From Chamaecyparis obtusa (lineage: Eukaryota; Streptophyta; Pinopsida; Cupressales; Cupressaceae), in assembly GCA_027943335.1 (NCBI GenBank), contig BSBK01008843.1:147501-211500 (forward strand): 64,000 nucleotides of DNA, in the 5' to 3' direction. Shown one piece after another: positions 46,381 through 57,923 of the stretch. The notes under the pieces are model-generated. The model was not told the origin of the DNA. It ran no database searches and saw only the letters and a list, made by a program, of their open reading frames with translations. Numbering within the stretch: the first letter of the stretch is position 1; each line of letters begins with the position of its first letter. Position numbers and translations under genes: made by a program.

Positions 46381-46667
46381 ATCTCCCCCTTTGTCATTGG
46401 TGGCAACATGTGAGAAAATTGGGTAAGTGTGTAGCTCCAAAATCTCAAAAATTGTCAAAAATTGTGGCCATAGTATAACATATATATATAATCCTTTTAA
46501 CTACTCAAAAAATATTATCTCTAATACAATACTCCCCCTAAGAGTATCAATCCTTATCATATACTATCAATTTTCTACTAAATATCTCTCCCCCTTTGAC
46601 AATAATGACAAAATAAAGGTAGGGAGGGCTACAAAACTATATCTCAAAAAGATTATACCTTAATCCA
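46381..46667 (-). other. Polypurine tracts and 3' untranslated part of H
   Basis: Minus-strand purine tracts AATGACAAAGGGGGAGAT (next to the LTR, 46381-46398), GTCAAAGGGGGAGAG (about 46586-46600) and CTTAGGGGGAG (about 46527-46537) lie within 220 bp. The rest is AT-rich with a short TA repeat near 46480. Confidence 0.8.
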
Positions 46668-47793
46668 TTATTCCAAAGCCGATAGGCTTGAAACACAATC
46701 TACAAAATCAATATTCATAGATTTTATCTCCTTCTCCCATGATTTCTTAATGGAATCTGCCACATTAAGTAGTGTGCTTAGTCCATAAGATGCTTTTTGA
46801 CATGCTTGGAGGGTCTCAAAGTTAAACTTCTTAAAAGATATCTTAGCTATAAGACATTCTTCCAACTACTCTTCAATAACGCTTAACTTCATAGAGATAT
46901 GCTCTCTCAAAAGAGTTAGCCTTCTCATTTTTCTATCTCTCTCATCCTGCAAAACTCTGATTTCATCATAAAGCTTCCAAACTTTCTTCTCAACATCACA
47001 CACCTTCACATTAGGGCTAGAAAGAAGGTTAGATTCATTCTAAATTTTTGCTGTCAAAGTCTCTAGTTTTGTACACTGTATGTACAAAGATTTTCTTGTT
47101 CCCAAATTTTTCCTCAAGTCCTTGATACAGATATTAAGACTGTTGATATCACTTCTGATATTTTGGCTGATGTTCAAAAGTATTCCAGCCTCATAGTCTA
47201 CCTGTGCTTTTATCTTTGCAATCTCAGATAAGTTAGCGAACTCATCATCAAAAGTGCTCATGCCTTTCTTTACTTTCTCCAGAGGGTCTGATTCCACAAT
47301 CTGTGTAGTTACAACACCTTGTAAATTTTCAATAAGGTCCTTTAGACATCCTTCAAGATGCTTAACTTTCTTATTCTTCCCAATGATTTTGTTCAAAGAT
47401 GTGATCAATTCTATCTGATCATCATCATCTACTTCTTTTCCCAAATCCTCAAACAAAGATCCAATTTGCTTCTTCTTTCCAGTCTCAGGAGTAAGATTGA
47501 TTTCTACTTTAGAGGGTATAGGTGCTTGTACTTCTATCACTTTTGGTTCTTCAACAGTAGATTGGGTCTACTTTGCTTCTATAGTTCTATCAAGTTCATC
47601 AAGAGCCAAATTGTCAACAATGTTCTCTAGATTCTTGAATACATTATCATTAGTATCCAAGGTAATCTTTATACCTTCAAAATTCATAGATTCTTCTTCA
47701 ATGTTTATAGCCAGTGGAGAGGGAATATCCTCTTACTTTGCTTCTTCTTCTTGCTCTGCTGCAACTAATGGCTCTCCAACAATTTCTGCCATA
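46668..47793 (-). pseudogene. Coiled-coil reading frame of H, C-terminal part
   Basis: Minus-strand continuation of the frame at 58819-59460; the frame is unchanged across element II. It opens with VMAEIVGEPLVAAEQEEE, has an acidic stretch, a Pro-rich EVQAPIPSKVEINLTPE, then leucine/isoleucine heptads (47400-47040, with IELITSLNKIIGKNKKVKHL). Further helical blocks at 47040-46860 include WKLYDEIRVLQDERDRKMRR. It ends at 46668. In-frame stops at about 47737, 47573, 47040 and 46868 show decay. The family is unrecognised. Its place just before the 3' LTR is where some Sireviruses carry an env-like ORF, but no signal peptide or membrane segment is visible here. Confidence 0.6.
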
Positions 47794-47798
47794 ACTTT

Positions 47799-48699
47799 TG
47801 TGTACTAAAATTGTGTCACTTCTATGAATCCTTACATTCAAGAACACTCAAGAATGAGGTCTCAAAAATTGATCCATAGCTCCCTAGGCATGGAGTGCAA
47901 GGGTCTTAAGAATGCTCTCAGCTAGAGCTATTTAGCCTATAACCTTGCTAGTAAACCATGCAATGGGAGATTCAATGAAGACAAGGGCAAGAATGCCAAT
48001 ATCCTCAAGAATCAAATGAGAATGCAATGCAAGCTAGAAATGGAAATGCAGGCTAAGCTATGAAAATGAAAGATGCAAGTATGACAAAGCCTCCTAGTTA
48101 AGCTAGATGAATTAATCTAAAGCATAAAGGAAATCTAAGCTAAGAATGCCATGATAATGCAAGAAATGTAACTATGATAACATGTAGATGCAAAAGCCAA
48201 GAATGCTCCAAATCTACCTAGAAAACCTGCAGCATAACATTAGCATAAAAACCTAAGATGCAAAATGAGGAAGAGAGATCTCCTTTTAAAGGAAAGGAGG
48301 AGGAATGGACCATGGAGATTAAGAGGCAAAAGATTTAATCAAGGGTGGAGCTTGAAAGAGGAGAAATCCATGTGCACAAATATCCTCCAATAGGAAAATA
48401 AGAGTTGACTTTTGTGTCCATATAAGACAAAAAGTGCTTTTTCCCTTTTTATAAAATAAGAATAATGTTTTATTTGTGCAACTTAGGATAAGAGGAAAAG
48501 TGGGGGCTTTTATTTATTTAAAAGGGGAGGAAATATTCCTTTTAAATAAATAAAAACTTAGGATAAAATGGTTAGCCCATAGAAAATAATTGAATAAATG
48601 ATAAAACTAGGATTTGATCAAGAATAAGCAATTGATAATTTTAGAAAATAATGCTAGCAAGGGGCTAATAGTCTAGGTGACCATTTTTAGGTGTATACA
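47799..48699 (-). repeat. 3' LTR of element II
   Basis: 901 bp, TGTGTACTAAAATTG to TTAGGTGTATACA. Nearly the same as 57924-58813, which lacks or gains a few short blocks (for example GAAGAGAGATCTCC near 48270 is missing from the other copy). Confidence 0.92.
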
Positions 48700-50715
48700 T
48701 TTGCCCCTCTTTGACTAATGTGTGATCGATCTGGGAACACATGTAGTCAAAGAATGAAATTGAAATGTGAGATCGATTTGAGATCACAAAACAACTCAGA
48801 TCAGCCAAGAAGGCAAGAAGATAGTGATCTGACTCCAAAGAATGAAGTGCAGAGAGATAGAAAATCTTGCATGATCAGCCTAGTAGTGATAGCACTGAAC
48901 ACTTAGGAAAGAGATAGCCAATAAGATATGATGTGTCTGCCCCCTCAGGATCGAAAGAGAAATCCAGGTAGAGGGAAAGCAGAAGCAAGAGAGACATGAT
49001 CAAATCACTAGAAATCATAATCAAAGAGAGAGAACAAAATAACCATCAAGCAATGAAGATATGCCCCACACATGAGACACGGGGCATGAACCTAGTGGTC
49101 CCTCAACCTGTAAACACCACGGAGGAGGAATTTGAACTTGGGATTTGAAAGTGAATGAAAGACTGGAAGTTGGGAGAGATGGCGATGAAGAGGTGAAGAA
49201 TTCCCTAGCTAAGATCGAAGGATCAAGCCTCAAAAGGTTAGCCAATTGCGTGGAAGAAGGAGAAATGTGATTTGGGTGATCAAGGTTAACTTGGATTTCG
49301 GTTTTGATCTTGAAATAAATAGAAAATGATGGGATATGAAAGATAAGAAGTGAAAGACATGATCAAGAAGAAGCAAAAGGTGAGCACAGTTGATTAACAA
49401 GTCTGTGAAAGATAAAGGAGAGCTCTCTCCATATGCAAGATGCAAAACTAATCTAACATGAACCTAAGAATGCAAGCTACATGAAAAGTGGTTTACTTGC
49501 AAGGTTACAAATCCAATAGACATCTAATTATCATCATCGAGTGTTATTGGTAGCGTCGCAAGATCATATAATACACACTAGCATAACTATGTGAATCTGA
49601 ATATGATCTATATTAGATAGAAATGTGGAAATCCCACCTAGGCACCAAAGACATGTAGGTCAAGATGACTAGTGCAGTGAGATTACCTAAGTTTGATATA
49701 GTAAGATTATGCTCACATCGAGACACAAGAAAGTCAAGATGACTATAAGCACGCACTCGCAAAAAAGTCAAGGATAATACCTTGTCAATCCCTAATGTCA
49801 AGTGGAACAAGCATAAATGCTTAATGACAGTTAGGACCAAAAAAATATACCCACAAGTAGAAAAAGCAATAAAACATGTTCTCATTCCCTCAGTCTTCTA
49901 GCTATGCATCATCGAAAACAATCATATGGGAAGAACACTCAGCAAAAAAATTAGCATAGACAACACGCAAAGAAATAAAGTCAAACAAATCTCAGCAAGT
50001 CAAGTGCGTGTGTGTAGGTCATAGAGTCAAACTTTGAGTATCACATCTACCAGTGAGAAATATTGCATCATCCAAGATGGTGGGTAGGATATCAGATAAG
50101 TGTCAAGAAACACTAGATGCTAGGGAAGTGTTGAAAAACACCATTCACGAGGTGCCTAAGAAACCCAGATGCACAAAGAGACCCAAGATAAGCTTAAAAC
50201 AATGTATTCCCCCTAGACTAAGACAAGAGTCGATTCCAGGCTAGGAGAGGCAAAGTGAGAAGTGGAGTGAAGGAGCGTCATGCAAGATTGATAAACATAG
50301 GTGCAGAGGGTCTCAAGCAGTGCCTGTTTCTAGGTTTTCACCACTTGATATATTTTTTCAGGACTTTTTATAATTTTTTTGTATTTTTGCTACCAAGCTG
50401 CCTGTTTCCAGATTTTCACCAAGGCACTTTTTCTTTTTTTTTTTGAATTTTTTGAACTTTTTTATTTTTTTGTATTATTTTTTTTTTCAGGACTTTATAT
50501 GCTTTTAAGGATTTTTTCAGCATCATATATCAATTTTTTTGGTATTTTTTTTCAGGATCATAAAATATGTACAAAGAATGCCCCAGACAGAAATGGGCAT
50601 CAAGAATCTACTTCCTCTGATGTAGAGAACTGATAGGCCTAGGCCCAAATGCTGCAACTATGATGATAGGAGATCTCAACTAGTTCGGCCAATAATAACC
50701 AACCCTAAGCAATGT
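48700..50715 (-). other. 3' noncoding region of element II
   Basis: Starts with the purine tract complement TTTGCCCCTCTTT, shared with element I. Contains a T-rich part (50340-50570) with two TGCCTGTTTCYAGRTTTTCACCA motifs. The short frames here have no family motif, so no gene is called. Confidence 0.6.
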
Positions 50716-51216
50716 CTAAGCTAGCGGAGGATCATTAAAATGTGATCCACATATGCCATCATGGATTCCAGCTAGCACTTTTTCTAGCTCCTCTATTTCT
50801 AGACACTTAAGGAGAGTTCCATCTAGACCCTTCCTATAAAAGTCACCAGAGACAAAGGCAAAGTGTAAGGGATGGAAAGAAGAATGGCATGGTGGATTTT
50901 CAGGAGGAATATGAGGTGGAAGACATGAAAAGATGGTAGGATTGTAAGATTTGTGAGCAGGATAGTGTAATTCATCCGTCAGGAAATTGAAGTGAAATTT
51001 ATGCTTTTTCATTTGTAAGATGGATGTCAAAGTAACCAAGACATTAGCAACTTTGTTCTCAGCTCTAGGAGTGGGCTGAAGTGTAACAGATATGAGATCA
51101 TGCTTGAATAATTTCACCATTTCTTTGTAGAGAATCAGCTTGTCATCTTTTATTTGACAATCATTATTTTTTAGCAGATTTTTATTTTTACTTTTCTTAG
51201 GTTTGGATAATGCCAC
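50716..51216 (-). pseudogene. RNase H end and integrase zinc-domain remnant of element II
   Basis: The first part reads LYKEMVKLFKHDLISVTLQP, then RAENKVANVLVTLTSILQ, the C-terminal end of a Tat-lineage RNase H (usual form: ...RKENKMADALATLAS). After a spacer it reads FYRKGLDGTLLKCLEIEE, then EKVLAGIHDGICGSHF, which leads into the HHCC domain of integrase. It stops there; the DDE core is missing. The frame is open over 166 codons but is a deletion remnant. The upstream RT is gone. Element I has the same remnant, in shorter form, at the same place. Confidence 0.75.
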
Positions 51217-51240
51217 AATGTGGTTTTCACCATCTCACCA

Positions 51241-52119
51241 TTACTCTTTTCTTTTGACTTGATGATTGTGATGCTTGATTGTTGATTCAATCTTTTCTGT
51301 TGCTAGTTCCCTGGTGGAAGAAGTAATAGGTGTTGATGCAAGATGAAATGAAGTGACTGGTTCAATAATAGTTATGTGAGGGGTGTCATCTCTGGTGACA
51401 AGAGAAGTTGAGCCTATAGGGTAAGCTCCAAAAGCATTAAGATCTAGACTTGTCATAGAAGGACCAACGTAGTCGACTAAGGCAATACGGGGAACAAACT
51501 CATCAGATCCTGCACAAGACTCATCAACTATGTCGGGTTGGTCACCATAAGTATGAACCACATCAACATCCATATCTGTCATGGAAGAATCTTCTAGAAG
51601 AGGCTTAAGATGTCGAGAAGTAGAGATACTCATGTCAGTATGTGAGAGATCACCTCTTTGTAGTAACCGTGTAATGTTGCGAAGTTGTCTATCATAGTTG
51701 AATGATTCTTTAGGCACATAGGTTCTAGACATAGAGGCCTCAGCCATATCATCAGTAGGTATACATTTTTCTCCCCAAAGAAGTGAAGTAGAAGGAAGAT
51801 CCTCTCCCATTCGAGCCGTTGTGTGCAGTGGTGACTCATCTATATCTGTGTCTAAATTACTAAGCATGGGAGTATTTCTGGAATGATCAAGGAAGGTATT
51901 TGTCATACTACCCTCATCTTCTCTATAGATCCACTCTTGAACAACTTTTTCTTCTCTTTTTGCTTCTAAAGGAACGGATGAAGGAGCAAAAGTATCAAAG
52001 ATCATCATAGCAGAAGTGGAAGGCTTCATTTGATCACAAAGTTTCCCATATAATCTAGGAGAAATAGGTATAGAAGAAAAGGAATCTAGCATAGATTCAC
52101 CCATACCAAGGCTCATCAT
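51241..52119 (-). CDS. 292-codon ORF after the protease in element II
   Basis: An open frame starting at the ATG at 52119, directly after the protease region. Its first 27 residues (MSLGMGESMLDSFSSIPISP) correspond to the spacer that follows protease in Tat-lineage polyproteins. The rest is acidic and Ser/Thr/Met-rich with no known fold: SFNYDRQLRNITRLLQRGD near residue 140, MTDMDVDVVHTYGDQPD near 185, and a basic HHNHQVKRKE tail. It stands where RT should be. Element I has a longer, also acidic and Ser/Thr-rich ORF at the same place, but sequence similarity is limited (the DVVH block is shared). Function unknown. Confidence 0.5.
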   Translation of the reverse strand: MMSLGMGESMLDSFSSIPISPRLYGKLCDQMKPSTSAMMIFDTFAPSSVPLEAKREEKVVQEWIYREDEGSMTNTFLDHSRNTPMLSNLDTDIDESPLHTTARMGEDLPSTSLLWGEKCIPTDDMAEASMSRTYVPKESFNYDRQLRNITRLLQRGDLSHTDMSISTSRHLKPLLEDSSMTDMDVDVVHTYGDQPDIVDESCAGSDEFVPRIALVDYVGPSMTSLDLNAFGAYPIGSTSLVTRDDTPHITIIEPVTSFHLASTPITSSTRELATEKIESTIKHHNHQVKRKE

Positions 52120-52142
52120 CTTAAGTGTTTTCTCAGCAGCAA

Positions 52143-52682
52143 CTAAAGATGTACTAGGATCAACAGAAGGTCATTATGAGGAAAAAAAATTTTAGCAGCA
52201 GCAAGAGCATTAATAGCAATACTATGGTCTCCAGGAATCACAACTTCAGTGCCATTGTACAAAAATTTGATGCATTGATGATAAGTGGAAGGAACAACCT
52301 GCATGTCATGGATCCAAGGATGACCCAAAAGAATGTTATATACGAGTGGGATGTCCAATACTTGGAAGCTAATATCTTTTGTGATAGGGCCCACTTAGAT
52401 AGGCAACATGACAAGGCCTTTGGAAGATCTTTCCACTTCATCGTAAGCTTTTATAGTAATCTTCTTCTTGGAATCCACAACAAATTCTGACAAACCCAAC
52501 TATTGTATGACATTGAAAGAAACAATATTTAACCCTGCACCATTGTCTATCAAGACTCGGTGGATGTAGGTGTGGTAGACTAGAACTTCGACATGTAAAG
52601 CCAGATTATGAGGGTGAGTAATAGATATGTCATCTTCTGTAGAAAAGGAAAGAGATAACGGAGATGAAATGTGGTTGACCAT
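52143..52682 (-). pseudogene. Protease of element II
   Basis: The minus strand starts MVNHISSPLSLSFSTEDDIS with the active-site loop VLIDNGAGLNI (about 52550-52520), the standard Tat-lineage form. After a frameshift region (52400-52500) it continues as FQVLDIPLVYNILLGHPWIH, DMQVVPSTYHQCIKF and a VVIPGDHS block (52394-52143). The ILLG and active-site motifs are both kept, so it is recognisable as a retropepsin, but the frameshift breaks it. Element I retains only the first half and has a Ser in place of the active-site Gly. Confidence 0.82.
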
Positions 52683-52970
52683 AGCCTAAAATTGATCTGG
52701 ATCAATGTCATTGGGAACACGTGTTGTACATAGAGCCTCATCAAGAATCTCTCTATGCAAAGGGGATAATTGAAGCAACTCAAGGATAGATATCTGGGCT
52801 GGTGTCTTTTGCAAATGTTGGACAAGATCATAGCTAGGGGTGGCTGAAGGAGCCACTTGTTTGGAAGGCCAAGCTTGCTTGGGATCTTGCCTAGTTTTAA
52901 GGACAATCTTGGCATGCCCCCTAGTAATAGCATTCAGTGTCTCACTTCAGGAAGATGAACTATCACATGT

Positions 52971-53903
52971 TTACAAGACCAATTTTGGCTTACCATGATT
53001 GGCTTTATTATCATCTTGAGATCTCACCATAAGAACACTCTCAATAGGCTCTACCATGTTGATCACAGGTGTATCAGAAGTATATGTATAGTTGATCTTA
53101 GCATCATGATTCTTCTTATGTGCTTGAGAGGCTTCCCCCTTATCATGGTTAGGTAGAGGATCTTTGAAAGTTGTGTGATCAGAATTTTTGGTTAAGCCAT
53201 CAGTGGAGATTGTGTTGTTATCAATGAGGTCCTGAATATCATCTTTAAGCTTAAAACAATTATCTGTCGGATGTCCCTTGTTTTGGTGATAATGGCAGTA
53301 ATGATCCTCTCTCCACCAATCAGGCCTATTTAGTAGATCCCAGTTACTAGGTTTATCAGGAAGTGTCAGATATCCATTGTCAACCAAAGTCTTAAGGATC
53401 ACATCATAAGGTTCTGCCAACTTGGTATAGACTCACATTCAAAATGACTTCTTAGGCTTATTTGCATATTGAGGTTTAGGAGTACTATGAGTGTTACTAG
53501 CTTCCTGTTGTTTTGCTGCATAGATAGCATTGGAGAGATTGAAAGTAGGCTCTTTAGCTTTAGGAGCATCAACAACCCCATCATTAACAACATACTTGTT
53601 TTTAGTCCAAGGTTTGTTCTAGTCTTTTCCATTTCTTTTAGCATCTTTATTAATAAAAATATCCCCTTTTCTTATAGCTACATCCTCAATTTGATATGCA
53701 CTTTCAACCATGTCATGGAAGGATGAGAACAATTGCTTCCTTAGATCATAAAATAGCTCAGGCACAAGTGTGTTGATGAAAATGTCAATCTTTTCTCTTT
53801 TGGGTAGCAGATGAGGATATATAGAATACAATGACCTCCAATGTTGTAAGTAAGTTGCAAATGGCTCACCTTGATGTTTTCTTAGATTACCGAGATCTAT
53901 CAT
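52971..53903 (-). pseudogene. gag: gag core and zinc-knuckle region of element II
   Basis: The minus strand begins MIDLGNLRKHQGEPFATYLQ and continues HWRSLYSIYPHLLP, the retrotransposon gag capsid block. It then has LVPELFYDLRKQLF. After a frameshift near 53620 comes a linker, then 53420-52971 with WWREDHYCHYHQNKGHPTDN followed by CFKLKDDIQDLID. This CX2HX9C-type knuckle is typical of Tat-lineage Gag. The gag and protease frames are separated by several stops. Element I lacks this knuckle. Confidence 0.82.
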
Positions 53904-54170
53904 GGTGACAGGTTGTTGGATGTTGTAATAATAATGTTGGGTAAATCACTGAGCCAACTCATCAAAAGTCTTAAGAGGTGGTGTCAATTTCACAAACCAT
54001 TCCAAAGCTTGGCCTCTTAAGCTTCAAGGGAATAGTCATAGAAGAAATGTGTCTTCATGAAGGAATTCCATGCTAAGAGTGTAAAAGTGATGCACATGGT
54101 CATGAGGATCACCATTTCCATCATACTTGTCATATTTGGGAACCTCAATATCCCTAGGAAACGGGACCAT

Positions 54171-54770
54171 TTATAGACTCCTATTAAAGGGAAGAGCACA
54201 AATTGATTCTACAAAAGAGACCTTTGGAGGCTCTCTGTCTATTGCCATTTGGGTAAGGCATTGATTTTTCTGACGTAATTCTTCCTGAAGGACTTCCAAT
54301 TTAGTTGGTAATCTTTGTTGGACAATTTTTCTAACATCATAGCCGGGAGGAAGCTTGTATCCTCTAGAAGTCATATATTGAAAATATTGGTCGCCATTAC
54401 GCTCTAAAATCTTATGCATCATTCATTGGGAGACCACATCTTGTTCAAATCTCATAAGATCCTCACTAGAAATCTCATCATCAGCCTCTGCCTCATGTTG
54501 AGAGGGAGGAGGTCTAGGAGGTGAAGAAGGCATACCAAAAGTAGGTCTTGGAGGAGATCTTGGTGGCATGTTGTTGCCATTGTTGCCATTGATAAAAAGA
54601 GGTCTATGCTCATGATTAATAGTCTTAGGTTGCTCATGAAATGTCCCTCTATAAGCCATGTGCTTAGTAGCATCCATCCTTTGTTGATTGTGTTCTTTGT
54701 CTAAGCGCACTTGGTTATCCTTATGCTCAAAATGTTCTTTCAAGTATTGAAATTTTTCTTTTTCAGTCAA
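54171..54770 (-). pseudogene. gag: N-terminal gag region of element II
   Basis: Two frames in order. 54770-54423 (MTEKEKFQYLKEHFEHKDNQ, then an Arg/Pro-rich RSPPRPTFGMPSSPPRPPPS) and 54422-54171 (MMHKILERNGDQYFQYMTSR, RLPTKLEVLQEELRQKNQ) with a coiled-coil stretch. A stop and frameshift lie between them and the capsid core. They correspond to the N-terminal Pro-rich and helical part of Tat-type Gag. A start at 54770 is plausible (first ATG after the leader). Confidence 0.55.
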
Positions 54771-54779
54771 AGTGAGTGA

Positions 54780-57700
54780 GACACTGTCTATGTTTTTGGG
54801 GGTCTTGAATGCAAAAAAGAGGAAACCTCCTTTGTACCATGGGGTAGCCTTAGAATCCTTAGATTGGTTAGAACTAGAACTATTGTTGCTAATGGGTACT
54901 CATGAGCATCTAGTTGGAGAAGGTAACTATGTATAATTGAATGGAGGATGACTCTCCTGCTCAAATTGAGACTAAGTTGTAACCAGCATGAAAAGAGATG
55001 TTAGTCAACTAATAGAATGAGACAAAGTTTCTCAGATTTAAGATAAGAAAAGCTAATAAAGATCACTTGTCAAAATAGAACAATAGAGAGATGGCTCGTC
55101 AAAAGTGCTCAAGCACTTACAGTAATCAATTGACTAAAGCTGAGTAGCGAGCAAGAAGCTCAATAAGCAAGTAGCTAGAGAGGTAACCATGATGTGACAA
55201 GTGATCAAGAGTAGCATTCATTAAGCTCAAATCCAATAGTTTTAGCTCATTTGTTTAAGTCTAGAACAAGTCTGAGCATGCAGATAACAGACCAGCTTCA
55301 GGTAAGAATAGAAAAAGACAATCTATGACAGGTTAAAATGCAAGTTTAGTAGCTCTGAATTGCAACAACAACAAGACAACAAAAAGGTTCTGGGTGACAC
55401 TTTCCAGGCAGACAAGGCGATAGTTTATAGCGAGGTGAAACTTTTCCCTAATCCAAGTAATAGTTTTCATTAAGGCTAGGTAACACTTTCCAGGCAAGCG
55501 GGGTGACAGTCTTGTAGGGGTGAACTGTCGCACGATAATTCTTAGAACAGGATGCGACACTGTTCCAGGGTCATACAACTCTATGACCACTGAACATAAA
55601 AATCTTAGTTTTGAAGCATTTTAAAAGATCAAGTAAGTATATCAACAGATTTTTATCATTGATCAAGCACATAAGACAAAAATCAAGGAGTTCAAGCAAG
55701 CAATTGTCTTCAAACAATGAGCAAGGGGCAAAGCAACCTTGCACATGAACAAGAATAGTGACTTAGTATTTCTACTCTTTAAAGATTCTACTTGTGTATG
55801 TTCTTGAAAATGTTTTAGTAGGCACTTAGAACACAACAACATCCTATCAAGCTGTCCATAGGGATATACATAGCTTTTCTAAAGGGAGTCCTCGATATAC
55901 ACAAGGTACGTGAGACCCAAATCCGTAGATGAGAAGAATCTGAAATCACACAACTGAGGGGAGACGGTAACCCAAATCTTCTCCTTCACTTCTCAAAGGT
56001 ATAAAGTTCTTTGAGGCTTAGCCAAGAGTGATATCAAACTCAATTCCCAAGAGAGGTGTCTTTCAATTCACCACCTGCTATTTATATTCCCCCGAAATAC
56101 AGGAGTTAAGGTTGTCCCTTGAGGTGGTGTGTCCCCAAGCAGGCCTTCTAGAAATAAAAAGTAAGTAATTCACTATCAAAAGTATTTAAAGCACTAAAGG
56201 TGGAACACTTAACTCTTTAAGTAAATGTGAAGTGAGTCCAAAAGTGGAACATTTAACTCTTCAAGTGAATGTGAAGTGAGTCAACAAGGTGGAACATTTA
56301 ACTCTTCACACAAACTCAAAGTGAGTCCAAAAGTGGAACATTTAACTCCTCACACAAACTCAAAGTGAGTCCAAAAGTGGAACATTTAACTCCTCACACA
56401 AACTCAAAGTGAGTCCAAAAGTGGAACATTTAACTCCTCACACAAACTCAAAGTGAGTCCAAAAGTGGAACATTTAACTCCTCACACAAACTCAAAGTGA
56501 GTCCACACCTTAGAAAACTAATGAGATCAAGAAAGCATTACAAGGGGGGAAACTTTGTGGAACACTTAATGCTCTTTTCAAGTAGATCCCTCCCCTATGT
56601 ATGAATGCTGACCTTGCATCCAAAGGGTGGAAATGAGGGGTGATTAGAAATAAGTGAGTCCAACACCAAATTCAGCTAACAAGATCAATCAAAAGTACTC
56701 TAAAGTTGCTTATCAATACTACTCACAAATGCAAAAGGGTTTGAACCATGGAATATTTAACTTTCCAAGTAAACATAGAGTGAGTCGACAAAGTGGTGCA
56801 TTTAACTCCCTATGTAAACAAGGAATGAATCCATGCCCTCAATCACTCAATGAGATATTTGATATTGGAACCAAGAATTACTTAAGGTTTAAACACAATC
56901 ATTCACTTACACAAACTTGTATGAAACCAAATCTATGTTCATTCATTTCCCATTAAGAGAATCAATTGAAATGTGTTCTATGAAAGCATGTAGACACTCA
57001 AGCCAAACACATCAGAGGTTCATTCTTATTTCCAAAATCCAAATGTTGTAGAGATGTAACAAAATACCTCAAGTCCAAAGCAACACACTTAGTATATTTT
57101 ACCTTTTTTTTGTTTGTTTTAAGCATTTTCCATGAAAGCAAGCCATGAACCTTCAAATAAACAAGACAAGCAAACAAACAAACAAGATATGCAATGTATA
57201 TTCAACTTATGCAAACCCTAAGGTGGTTAGATCTAAAAATCAATTGTTAGGAGCAATAATAACCAGTAAATAATATAAATGACAACTCACATCATGCATT
57301 GAACCATGTAAAAAATAAGTGCATGCTAATCATCAAATACCCTTTTTTTAATTTTGATTTTTGACCTTGTCAACAAGATTGGACTTATACCACATGAATT
57401 CGGACCCTAAACCCAAAATGTAGAAAGAGACCTTTGTCAAAAAATAGAGAGCTTTCCAAAAATGTCAAAATTTTAATAAGATCTTTTCATTTGTGCCCTA
57501 GAGAGCCACTTTCCCAATATAGACCAGTTTTTATAAATCAACCAAATGAGCTATGATATGACCTCTAAATTAAAAATAAAATGAATGGACCTCTTGTAGA
57601 ATTTCAAGACCTTTCCAAAAATGTAATTTTTTTGAAAAATATGCTAATATGCGCCAGAAATCAATTTTTTATGAAAAATAAAGAAAAAATCATAAAAAAT

Positions 57701-57900
57701 ACAAATTACCTCCGAAAAATATGAATTTTTTACTGAAGCTTCTCTGATATGTCGCCAACTTGCAAAAAAATTTCAGACCAAAAACCAAGCGGTTTGAAAG
57801 ATATGATCAAATCTTTCAAATCTAGGGTTTTCCATCTCCAAACAAATCTGCACAAGGGTTAGCTCCAAAAATAATCAAAACCAACATGCAAGAGGTGGGT
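54780..57900 (-). other. Leader region of element II
   Basis: About 3.1 kb between primer site and gag, with no convincing gene. Holds the 44-bp array (56190-56505), a block (56720-57000) shared with element I at 15690-15990, and AT-rich DNA. 55620-56110 matches 14845-15290 of element I (TTGATCAAGCACATAAGACA, then AGCAACCTTGCACATGAAC). Confidence 0.65.
56190..56505. repeat. 44-bp tandem repeat array
   Basis: Unit of 44 bp containing GTGAGTCCAAAAGTGGAACA and TTTAACTCCTCACACAAACT. Four consecutive copies (56314-56490) are essentially identical, with two or three diverged copies to the left (56205-56310). It lies in the leader of element II. Element I has only dispersed single copies of the motif (15400-15500, 15740-15780). 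Confidence 0.92.
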
Positions 57901-57902
57901 TG

Positions 57903-57919
57903 CCCCATGGTGGGTGCCA
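57903..57919 (-). other. Primer-binding site of element II
   Basis: Minus strand TGGCACCCACCATGGGG, identical to the site in element I, four bases inside the LTR. Confidence 0.78.
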
Positions 57920-57923
57920 AAAA

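Noticed and set aside
46427..46663. 78-codon plus-strand ORF next to the H LTR
   Set aside because: Lies over the polypurine tracts of H on the other strand and has no motif.
50255..50633. Phe-rich plus-strand ORFs near the T tract of element II
   Set aside because: Low-complexity T-rich DNA; antisense to the element.
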